This document shows positions 1 through 7,249 of a DNA stretch of 26,266 nt, piece after piece. The stretch lies in assembly GCA_041664945.1 (NCBI GenBank), contig JBAYJY010000052.1, positions 1 through 26,266 on the forward strand, written 5' to 3'. This stretch comes from JBAYJY01 sp041664945. GTDB taxonomy: Bacteria; UBP15; UBA6099. The notes under the pieces are model-generated. The model saw only the letters and a program-made list of their open reading frames with translations. It was not told where the DNA came from and did not search any database. A program made the position numbers and the translations under genes. How positions within the stretch are numbered: position 1 is the stretch's first letter; each line of letters starts with the position of its first letter.

Positions 1-3000
1 AAAAGATGTTCGATATATAATCCCAATTACTACTATGGAGTTGCGGGGCAGGCGTTTATCAACAAACAAAGGCTTTCGGGCGATACGAGTCCCGCTTTGT
101 ATTTCGGAACGAATCTGATAACTCCACTCATGTATTCGTATACTACGATATTAGGCGTGGTTCCTAATATTCCATTCGGAAGATATCCGATCAAGGTCGT
201 GAAAGATGGTTTCGACAGCGTGAACGCGCCTCCCGCGCCGATAGAGTTCGAAATATTCGGCGTGAGCCTCAGCAGTTATACGCAAACAGCGCCAGGATCG
301 GGATTGTACGACCTCGTTTTCGATACTTCCCGGGCAAACACAAAAACGATTACTATCAATGTGAACGGCACGGATTACACCCGCACAGCCGACGCAACCT
401 CGAAAGTGTATATCAATAACGTCGCGCTCAGCGACGCGGCCCATAGTTATACGGCTTCTTATGCCGCGGAGTGCAACGGCACGGTGTCAGGTCAGTTGCC
501 GATTGATTTCGCATCGCCGACCACGACGATTAACTCGCCCGACGCCGGCGCGATGCAGGCCGCCGATTTCACCGTTGATGTTACGAACGCGGACACGGGC
601 GGCTCGGGATTGAATCAGTGCTTCTATCGCGTGTCGAGCGATTCGATCGAAACTCTCCCATGGACAGGTTACGATTGCGCGACGGATCCCTCCATCACCG
701 TGGGCGCCGCCGCCGACTGCCGCGATGACGGAACGAATATCTGTCAGGTCGAATTCTACGACACCGACATCGCCGGCAACATCGGCGTGACCGTTTCGAG
801 GCAATTCTCGATCACCCTCCCGCCACCGGCCCCCGCGCCCTCAATCCTGTCCATCTCTCCCGACACCGGGCCTGTGATGACAATTGTCGTCATCACCGGC
901 AATAACTTCGATCCCGTCCCGGCGAACAATATTGTTAAATTCAACGGCAAGGTGGCGGAGATAGCATCAGCTTCCTCCACGCAGTTGGTTGTCATCGTTC
1001 CTCCGCCCGGACCGGGTTCCGCGGTAATTTCCGCCGCGAGCGGAGGCACGGTTGATGCATCACCCGGAGCCACTACAGGTCTGGTAACTGTCGAGATTGC
1101 CGGGCAGGAATCTGTGGGAAATCCTATCTTCACCGTCAACCCTGAACCTCCATTGCCTTCACTTATGTTTCCCCCGGGCACGATCAACAGCGATACTGAA
1201 ATAACGATTATTCCCATTTATGAAGAATCAGATGCGCCGCTGCCGATGCCGGCGAACAATGAGTTCCTTGGAGGGGTCAAGATACTTCCGAATGGTCTGA
1301 CTCTGAACTCACCGGTTCTTCTGACGGCTACACTGAACAAGCAAATTACGCCATACAGTGATATCCCGGTCAATTTTTATGATGATTCCGCTTCACCTCC
1401 TCCAACAAGTTATGTGGATGCCGGAATAACAATATTCATTCAGCCGCCGGGTGATTTCGGTTATATTCCCATTTCACATTTTTCTACTTATACATGGATG
1501 CAGGCCATGGTTTCGACAGGGCCTTGGATAAATTTAAATGGTGTAGCGCCGCCGTTATTCACAAGCGATGTTATGAACAACATCAATATTAATGGAGGGA
1601 ATTTCTTACAGTTTATCAACGGAAACGCTGGTACATTTGTTAGATTCGGCGGCAACACGAATCTGGGAGTATGTCCGCCCGGAGGAATAAATGCCAATCC
1701 GTCATTTATAGTTGGAAATCAGATTTCAGTGACAGTGCCGGTGGACGCGAATGCTTACTATACTTTTCCGGGTTTTCCGGGGCGGGTTCCAATATTTGTC
1801 TATGATCCGACTCTACCAAAGAAATTCGCGGCGGATGTATGTAATTTCCTTAGGACAAACGACGACCAATTTTTTACTGTTAATCCTCCGAGATGCAATT
1901 TGATCCATCCGCGACGTGGAAGACAGGACGATGTAATCGAGATAAACGGAATGAATTTCAGCCAGATAGACGGCAATAATTCCATAACGATCAACGGCTT
2001 GGCGGCGCCTCCACCGACTTCGAATCAATATTTTTCACTTTTAGTGAGCGCGCCCGCCGGCGGTACATCCGGCAATGTCATTATAACCTCGAACGGACAG
2101 ACAAGCGCGGCGAATGCTCCATACTGCACTTTCAATTACGAATCTGATAAAACTGCTTACATGCCCGCGCCCGCGAGCGCCAATGCGGTAACAGTGAACG
2201 TTGACACTAAAACCGAGTCGCTGCCGCCTGCGACAGCTGGAACAACGCCGGTAAGCGCGGAGTTCACTCCCGACAGTAGCTTCGTGCTGGTGGCCAACTC
2301 AGACTCGAATAATGTATCCGTTATCAATGCGGCGACGAAGGCAAAGATTACCGACGTCCCGGTAGACACCAACCCGGTTGACGTTGCCGTCGCGCCAATG
2401 TTCGCGGGCACATGCGCCACGAATAACTGCGCTTATGTCACTAATAAAGATTCGGATACTGTCAAAGTGATAAATGTTGAATCACAGACGGTGGCCGCAA
2501 CGATCAACGTGGGCGCTGCGGGATGCGTCAAGCCGTACGGCGTGGATGTCGGCCCGAGCGGGAAGCTCGTTTATGTATCCTGTTACGGTTCGAATTTCGT
2601 GAAAATCATAGACGCGACAACCAACTCCGTTGTAGGCGGCGATATCTGGGTCGGCGTTAATCCGACTGAAGTGAAGGTTACCCCGGATGGGAGATATATC
2701 CTTGTCGTCAACGAGTTCGACAGAACTGTTTCCGTGATTGATTCCGCAACGAACAATGCCATCGCAACCATAAACGTCGGCCAAAAGCCGCGCAGGATAG
2801 CCGTTCTGCCTGACAGTTCGAAAGCATACGTAACGAATCAGACAGATAACACGGTTTCTGTCATCAATCTCTCGACGCTCGCCGTAACCTCGACAATAAG
2901 CAGCGGTGACTTTTCGCTTCCGGACGGGCTGGACGTCCATCCCAACGGGCAAGTAATTTTTGTCGCAAACACGGGCGGCTCTTCGGCGGCGGTTATCAAC

Positions 3001-4896
3001 ACTACGTCCGATTCGGTGACGTCGCCGGCTATAACTCTCAGCCAGACTCCGACGGATGTCGCGGTTCAGCCGTATATACTTTTCGGACAGCCGAATATCA
3101 CGGGCACGACGCCCGCTACGCCTCAGTCCACGGGTACGTCTATTGTAATAAACGGGTCCAACTTCGACCCGGAGATGTGGCGGAACACGGTAATGTTCAC
3201 CCAGACAAATCCCCCGTCCGCCGTACCGGCCCAAGTGACGGGCGCGACGGTGGGGCAATTAACCGTGGTGATCCCATCCAATGCAAACTCAGGATGCCTT
3301 ACTGTGACGATTGACAACCAAGTCTCGAATTGCCTCAACTTCACCATCACAGATCCGCTGCCGGTGATTTACAATTACGATCCGCCGGCCGCTCTGCCCG
3401 GCCAGACGATCACTATCAACGGCGCGAATTTCGATCCTACTCCCTTAAATAACACCGTCAGTTTCGGCGGATTGAACGGGGTAGTGAATACGGCGAGCGC
3501 GACCCAGCTCACCGTTACCGTGCCCGCCCTCGCGGCCTGCGGCAATTACAACCTGACCGTTACAACTCTCGCCGGCACAAGCGCTCCCGTGACTTTTATC
3601 TACGGCTACTACCTCGGCCGCAAGGAATTTATTCCAAGCTATGGGAACGCCGTTCTTTATCCGACGTGGAGCCATAAAGGCGATAAGGTCGCGTTTATCT
3701 CCAAGAAGGATAACGGAGGGCCCGGAGGTCTTTGCGACGGACATGTGAACACATGCGACGACTGGAACGTTTACGTTCTCGATAATTTCAACGCCGGGTC
3801 GCTTACATGGGCTACCGCGACTATCGTCACGAACGACGCCATGAAGGTGCGGCAGGTGTCCGGCGTTTCGTGGAACGCTTCAGATACGCTGATCGGCATC
3901 CACTTAGACCCGGAAGTGTCGGGTTCGAATTTCCGGATGTACTACGTGAAGGCGGACGGATCAACACAGGACTTAGCTCGCGCGGGTCTGGAAGGAGCCG
4001 GATACAGGATGAGCGCGGCGACGTCAACTAAGTGGATTCATACGGCCGACATGTCAGGCCCCGCCGGCACCTGCGCTAATCCCTTCAACGATGAAGTGCT
4101 TCTGGCGGAGGCGGGCGATCCGTCGGCTTACGGCGGCTCGGGCAGCGGGTTTGAGTTATTCGCTTACTACGATGACGGTTCGTATCCGAACTGCTTTGAC
4201 GCCAACGGCGTTCCGCACGAGGAACTTTGTTTTGAAAAGAAGATAGTGGATTTCTCCGATCCCGCGGAACGGGATAATTGGGTTATTTTCCCGAAATGGA
4301 GTCCGGACTGCAATAAAATAATGCTTGAGTTCTGGGCCGACGGCTGGGACAATCCGGGAATGGGTATCACGGAGATTGATGTGAGCGGCACCGGCTTCGG
4401 CAAAGAAGGCATAAAGGACTTTGGTTTTACGCCCAAGACATATGCGGATCTGATTAGCTCCAGCAACTATGTGTTTTCATGCAATGGGGGTTGCCCGAAC
4501 GGTCAGGCATGGTCGTCCTACTGGAGGAACGACAGCCAAAATATCATCAGCGGCATTGACGTGACGGATAGCATGTGGTTCCCCTGCATAGCCGGAGAGA
4601 ACGATGTGGTGGGCAAATGCTTCCAGCCCGGCAACATCAACCTGCGGATGTTCGACACGAGTGTCATGCCGGCGACCGCCACCGTCACGCAGATTAAAAC
4701 CGAGTCTTTCCACGAGTACGTGATGACAAATTGCGCGGATTCCTATGACACGGCGGACCATTACGCGAACTGTCCGCGTGGCGCCTTCACCCGTAACGTG
4801 TATGCGTACACATCCATGGGTCCGAAAACAAACGGCGCGCTTAGGTTCCTCTACGACTGGTCACCGCCGCCGGCAACATGCCAGATCATAGAATAA
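1..4896 (+). CDS. Large secreted TIG/YVTN-propeller/PD40 surface protein (5' end outside window)
   Basis: The reading frame is open from base 1, so the true start and any signal peptide lie upstream; the TTG at 97 is only the first start-like codon. Visible order: an Ig-like module ending in a DTDIAGN-type motif (about 520-815); a TIG/IPT domain (about 838-1140); a stretch with a ZU5-like HFSTY motif (about 1150-1500); two further TIG-like units (about 1525-2110); seven YVTN-type propeller repeats (about 2155-3078, repeated YVTN/FVAN and SVIN motifs); two more TIG domains (about 3085-3605); and a C-terminal part with PD40-like WSHKGDKVAF and WSPDCNKIM motifs (3667 onward). Such combinations belong to exported adhesin-like proteins, so I infer a cell-surface role. 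It is convergent with a flagellin gene. Its last ~37 codons recur at 6837-6953. Specific ligand and anchoring are unknown. Confidence 0.9.
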   Translation, partial: KRCSIYNPNYYYGVAGQAFINKQRLSGDTSPALYFGTNLITPLMYSYTTILGVVPNIPFGRYPIKVVKDGFDSVNAPPAPIEFEIFGVSLSSYTQTAPGSGLYDLVFDTSRANTKTITINVNGTDYTRTADATSKVYINNVALSDAAHSYTASYAAECNGTVSGQLPIDFASPTTTINSPDAGAMQAADFTVDVTNADTGGSGLNQCFYRVSSDSIETLPWTGYDCATDPSITVGAAADCRDDGTNICQVEFYDTDIAGNIGVTVSRQFSITLPPPAPAPSILSISPDTGPVMTIVVITGNNFDPVPANNIVKFNGKVAEIASASSTQLVVIVPPPGPGSAVISAASGGTVDASPGATTGLVTVEIAGQESVGNPIFTVNPEPPLPSLMFPPGTINSDTEITIIPIYEESDAPLPMPANNEFLGGVKILPNGLTLNSPVLLTATLNKQITPYSDIPVNFYDDSASPPPTSYVDAGITIFIQPPGDFGYIPISHFSTYTWMQAMVSTGPWINLNGVAPPLFTSDVMNNININGGNFLQFINGNAGTFVRFGGNTNLGVCPPGGINANPSFIVGNQISVTVPVDANAYYTFPGFPGRVPIFVYDPTLPKKFAADVCNFLRTNDDQFFTVNPPRCNLIHPRRGRQDDVIEINGMNFSQIDGNNSITINGLAAPPPTSNQYFSLLVSAPAGGTSGNVIITSNGQTSAANAPYCTFNYESDKTAYMPAPASANAVTVNVDTKTESLPPATAGTTPVSAEFTPDSSFVLVANSDSNNVSVINAATKAKITDVPVDTNPVDVAVAPMFAGTCATNNCAYVTNKDSDTVKVINVESQTVAATINVGAAGCVKPYGVDVGPSGKLVYVSCYGSNFVKIIDATTNSVVGGDIWVGVNPTEVKVTPDGRYILVVNEFDRTVSVIDSATNNAIATINVGQKPRRIAVLPDSSKAYVTNQTDNTVSVINLSTLAVTSTISSGDFSLPDGLDVHPNGQVIFVANTGGSSAAVINTTSDSVTSPAITLSQTPTDVAVQPYILFGQPNITGTTPATPQSTGTSIVINGSNFDPEMWRNTVMFTQTNPPSAVPAQVTGATVGQLTVVIPSNANSGCLTVTIDNQVSNCLNFTITDPLPVIYNYDPPAALPGQTITINGANFDPTPLNNTVSFGGLNGVVNTASATQLTVTVPALAACGNYNLTVTTLAGTSAPVTFIYGYYLGRKEFIPSYGNAVLYPTWSHKGDKVAFISKKDNGGPGGLCDGHVNTCDDWNVYVLDNFNAGSLTWATATIVTNDAMKVRQVSGVSWNASDTLIGIHLDPEVSGSNFRMYYVKADGSTQDLARAGLEGAGYRMSAATSTKWIHTADMSGPAGTCANPFNDEVLLAEAGDPSAYGGSGSGFELFAYYDDGSYPNCFDANGVPHEELCFEKKIVDFSDPAERDNWVIFPKWSPDCNKIMLEFWADGWDNPGMGITEIDVSGTGFGKEGIKDFGFTPKTYADLISSSNYVFSCNGGCPNGQAWSSYWRNDSQNIISGIDVTDSMWFPCIAGENDVVGKCFQPGNINLRMFDTSVMPATATVTQIKTESFHEYVMTNCADSYDTADHYANCPRGAFTRNVYAYTSMGPKTNGALRFLYDWSPPPATCQIIE

Positions 4897-4902
4897 TCTT
4901 TT

Positions 4903-4935
4903 GTAGGGGCGGCCCTAAGGTCCGCCCCTACTTTA
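4903..4935. terminator. REP-like hairpin, likely bidirectional terminator
   Basis: GTAGGGGCGG (4903-4912) pairs perfectly with CCGCCCCTAC (4922-4931), and the pairing extends inward with one mismatch. A T-rich tract follows. It lies 6 bp after the stop of the large surface protein and between convergent genes, so it could end transcription from both sides. Its core matches a second copy at 6991-7013, so it is also a member of a small repeat family. Confidence 0.7.
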
Positions 4936-4994
4936 TTCGTACTTATTCGTGTTAATTCGTGGTTTATCTTTGTGTTTTTATTCGTGCAAATTCG
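4935..4994. repeat. ATTCGT short repeat cluster
   Basis: ATTCGT occurs at 4935, 4945, 4955 and 4980, with a final ATTCG at 4990; the first three are spaced 10 bp apart. On the opposite strand this reads as CCACGAATTAACACGAAT-like sequence. It resembles the CCACGGAGACACGGAG motif at 6962-6988. Non-coding, between convergent genes; function unknown. Confidence 0.55.
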
Positions 4995-5005
4995 CAGTTG
5001 ATTTT

Positions 5006-6652
5006 TTATCTTTTTGCTTTCTCCTGATACTCCAACAAATCCAATACCGATCTCGACAAATCATCCGAATGAATGATCGCATCCGCATTCGTCGTCTGCT
5101 TTATCTGCTCACGCGCGAGGTCAACCGTTTCCGCGGCCATATCCGCATCCTCAAGACGGCTGTTCGCCGCGCTCAAGTTAATCCCGCTCAAGCTGTTATC
5201 GTTGATAATATGTTCAATGCGTTTCTGCATCGTTTCTTCATCAATCCTATATGTCGATATCTTCGCTATTGCATTATCTACAACGGTAATAGAATTTTGC
5301 GCATTTGATGAAGAAGAAACATTAATCCCGGAAGCGCCGATCGATGCCGCCCTCGCATCTGGAAGCGTGATCTGCAATCTATAGTTGACCCCATTATCCG
5401 GACCGATCTGAAGACATGGGTGCGAAGTAACACCGCCGAATGACGAATTGAAATCCTGAGGCGGATTGTTTGTCAGGTTGACTTGATTCGAACCGTCTGG
5501 ATTCATGATAAAAATATCGCTTATTGAACTTCTGGAGGAAGAGAAGGTGATTTTTGAACCATCAGGCGACCATTTGGCGCCTGCATCTGATGCTGGATTA
5601 TTTGTAAGATTTATTTGATTTGTCCCATTGCTGTTCATTGTGAAAACATCACTGTTGCCTGTACGAAGTGAATCGAAAAGAATTTTTGTTCCATCCGGCG
5701 ACCATGAAGGCAAAATATCAACGGCAGGATTATTCGTAAGCCTTACAAGGTTTGAACCATCGCTGTTCATTACATATATTTCATAATTTCCATCACGATT
5801 TGTAGAGAAAGCTATTTTTGATCCATCCGGCGACCATGCGGAATATGAATCAACAGCGGCATTGTTGGTAAGCCTTACTTGACTCGAACCATCACTATTC
5901 ATTACATAAATTTCGTTATTTCCGTCGCGATTTGTTGTAAATGCATTCTTTGAACCATCAGGTGACCATGAAGGCCAACTGTCAACAGCAAGGTTATTAG
6001 TAAGCCTAACAATGCCCGTGCCATCAATATTCATAACATATATATCGTCATTTCCACCTTGTATTGATCTGAACGCAATTTTCGTCCCGTCCGGCGACAA
6101 TGCAGGCTCGAAATCTGAAGCTGGATTATTTGTCAGATTAACCGGATTAGTTCCGTCACTGTTCATGGAGTAGATTTCATAGTTCCCGTCCCGGTTGGTG
6201 CAAAATACAAGATTGTATACTCCCGGCTCGGCTCCGCCTGTGAGGATATGTTTTTCATTATATGTCGTTGCTTCCGCGATTTGAGTAATCTCACTCTTTA
6301 GTGAATTGTTTTCATTTTGAAGCTTATCCCTGTCGGATTGGGTTAGAGTGGCGTCGTTCGAGGCACGCACGGCGAGCTCCCGCATCCTGATAAGAATATC
6401 GTGAATCTGACCCAGCCCGCCGTCCATCGTCTGTAGCAGGTTTATGCCGTCCTGACAATTGCCGACCCCAACGTTGTACCCACGCGCCTGCGCCGCCATC
6501 CCCTTCGAGATCGCAAGTCCGGATGGGTTGTCCGCGCCGCGGTTGATGCGCAACGCTGAAGACAGCCGCTCCGAAGCCGTCGCCGTTGCCTTAAGGCTCA
6601 GCCTCCTCGCATTCAGCGCCTTTGCCGCCTCAATGTTGGTAATGATGCTCAT
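5006..6652 (-). CDS. fliC: Flagellin with six-bladed TolB-like beta-propeller insert (copy A)
   Basis: 548 residues. Residues 1-144 are a standard flagellin N-terminal D0/D1 region, with ERLSSALRIN, GLAISKGM, RMRELAVRASND and TTYNEKHILTGG. Residues about 410-548 are the C-terminal D1/D0, with SRLEDADMAAETVDLAREQI. Between them, where the variable D2/D3 domains normally lie, are six PD40 repeats of 44 residues (about 147-407), each with an IYVMNSDGS-LTNN-WSPDGS pattern. Six is the blade number of the TolB propeller, so a complete propeller is likely exposed on the filament surface. The start ATG has a GGAAAAGG ribosome site and a sigma-28-type promoter upstream. Flagellins are often cysteine-free, but this one has Cys66 and Cys151. 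It is paired head-to-head with copy B, of identical length. The propeller's ligand is unknown. Confidence 0.95.
   Translation of the reverse strand: MSIITNIEAAKALNARRLSLKATATASERLSSALRINRGADNPSGLAISKGMAAQARGYNVGVGNCQDGINLLQTMDGGLGQIHDILIRMRELAVRASNDATLTQSDRDKLQNENNSLKSEITQIAEATTYNEKHILTGGAEPGVYNLVFCTNRDGNYEIYSMNSDGTNPVNLTNNPASDFEPALSPDGTKIAFRSIQGGNDDIYVMNIDGTGIVRLTNNLAVDSWPSWSPDGSKNAFTTNRDGNNEIYVMNSDGSSQVRLTNNAAVDSYSAWSPDGSKIAFSTNRDGNYEIYVMNSDGSNLVRLTNNPAVDILPSWSPDGTKILFDSLRTGNSDVFTMNSNGTNQINLTNNPASDAGAKWSPDGSKITFSSSRSSISDIFIMNPDGSNQVNLTNNPPQDFNSSFGGVTSHPCLQIGPDNGVNYRLQITLPDARAASIGASGINVSSSSNAQNSITVVDNAIAKISTYRIDEETMQKRIEHIINDNSLSGINLSAANSRLEDADMAAETVDLAREQIKQTTNADAIIHSDDLSRSVLDLLEYQEKAKR
5429..6214 (-). 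repeat. 132-bp tandem repeats encoding PD40 blades (copy A)
   Basis: Six in-frame units with a 44-codon period encode the propeller inside flagellin A; the last unit is slightly short. Unlike neighbouring units in copy B, the blades here differ clearly from each other. They keep the DGN-EIYVMN, DGS, LTNN and WSPDG landmarks. Confidence 0.85.
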
Positions 6653-6725
6653 TCGGCCTTTTCCGTTCTCTAATCAGCGCGATGCAAAGCAAATAAAACA
6701 ACAGGGTGTAAATATGCTATTAGTT

Positions 6726-6753
6726 TTATCGGCATATTACGTGTAATTCTTTA
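6726..6753 (-). promoter_or_regulatory. Sigma-28 (FliA)-type promoter of flagellin A
   Basis: On the minus strand TAAA (6753-6750) is followed after 16 nt by GCCGATAA (6733-6726). The -10 box is an exact match to the known FliA consensus GCCGATAA; the usual spacing is 15 nt. It lies 73 nt before the flagellin A start. The copy B promoter has the same 16-nt spacing, which supports both. Confidence 0.85.
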
Positions 6754-6836
6754 GCGAATTTCAGCGTAAATACTCAAACATAATACCGCGCATTGACAAC
6801 TAAGCAATAATACCAGCTTGTGTTGTGCTGTATAGC

Positions 6837-6953
6837 AACTGCTTCACCCGTAATGTGTATGCATACACATCCATGGGTCCGAAAACAAACGGCGCGCTTA
6901 GGTTCCTCTACGACTGGTCACCGCCGCCGGCAACATGCCAGATCATAGAATGA
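6837..6953 (+). pseudogene. 3' remnant of a paralogue of the large surface protein
   Basis: Bases 6842-6953 match 4785-4896, the 3' end of the large surface gene, without a gap. I find three differences: AAC to AAT, GCG to GCA and stop TAA to TGA. All leave the protein unchanged, and the frame still ends at a stop. Just upstream the frame reads Y-S-N-C where the parent has Y-A-N-C, with four parent codons missing, and then meets an in-frame stop at 6801. There is no start, so this is a gene end and not a gene. The silent-only changes suggest it came from a once-functional paralogue and not a recent copy of the neighbour. Confidence 0.85.
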
Positions 6954-6961
6954 GAAAAAGA

Positions 6962-7013
6962 TAACCACGGAGACACGGAGAGAATTCGTAGGGGCGGACC
7001 TAAGGTCCGCCCC
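6962..7013. repeat. Composite dispersed repeat, copy 1 (CCACGGAGACACGGAG plus REP-like hairpin)
   Basis: A CCACGGAGACACGGAG motif and GAATTCG are followed directly by the hairpin GGGGCGGACCT-a-AGGTCCGCCCC (6991-7013). The same order, with a 7-bp insertion and some decay, occurs at 8906-8966. The hairpin core also occurs at 4903-4931. Order and content shared by two sites show that it moves or is copied as a unit. Confidence 0.7.
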
Positions 7014-7017
7014 TTTT
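6991..7017. terminator. Perfect 11-bp hairpin followed by TTTT
   Basis: The arms GGGGCGGACCT and AGGTCCGCCCC pair without mismatch around a single A, followed by TTTT. It sits 38 bp after the stop of the surface-protein remnant, where the terminator of the lost paralogue would be. The one-base loop means the tip pairs must open in RNA. It may therefore be a repeat element that also terminates transcription. Confidence 0.6.
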
Positions 7018-7018
7018 A

Positions 7019-7055
7019 TCAGGGGACATGTTCGTTTTCGGAACGTGTCCCCTGA
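7019..7055. repeat. 15-bp inverted repeat hairpin, REP-like
   Basis: TCAGGGGACATGTTC (7019-7033) pairs with GAACGTGTCCCCTGA (7041-7055) around a 7-nt loop, with one T/G mismatch that would be a wobble pair in RNA. AGGGGACA-GTTC hairpins like this resemble REP elements associated with RAYT transposases. No such transposase gene is in the window, so the assignment is by resemblance only. Confidence 0.65.
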
Positions 7056-7146
7056 TGGTTACGTATTCGTTTTTTGTCTTTAATTTAGCGCCAATCCGTG
7101 GTTAAAGTTTTGACGAAGCGTTTGCATACTATTGTTTGTTTGTTAC

Positions 7147-7174
7147 TCAAGATACATGCAAAATATACCGATAA
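7147..7174 (+). promoter_or_regulatory. Sigma-28 (FliA)-type promoter of flagellin B
   Basis: TCAA (7147-7150) and ACCGATAA (7167-7174) are separated by 16 nt. The -10 box matches the FliA consensus at 7 of 8 positions and the -35 at 3 of 4, weaker than the copy A promoter but with the same spacing. The distance to the ATG is 75 nt, close to the 73 nt of copy A. Confidence 0.75.
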
Positions 7175-7249
7175 CTTTAACAGAATACTTGTATTCCCAT
7201 CTTTGCATTGCGCGGCATTTGGGTTGTGCGTGTACTGGAGAAGGGCCAT

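Noticed and set aside
2482..3258. 258-codon minus-strand frame opposite the YVTN propeller
   Set aside because: Arg-rich antisense of periodic coding sequence with no signal or family.
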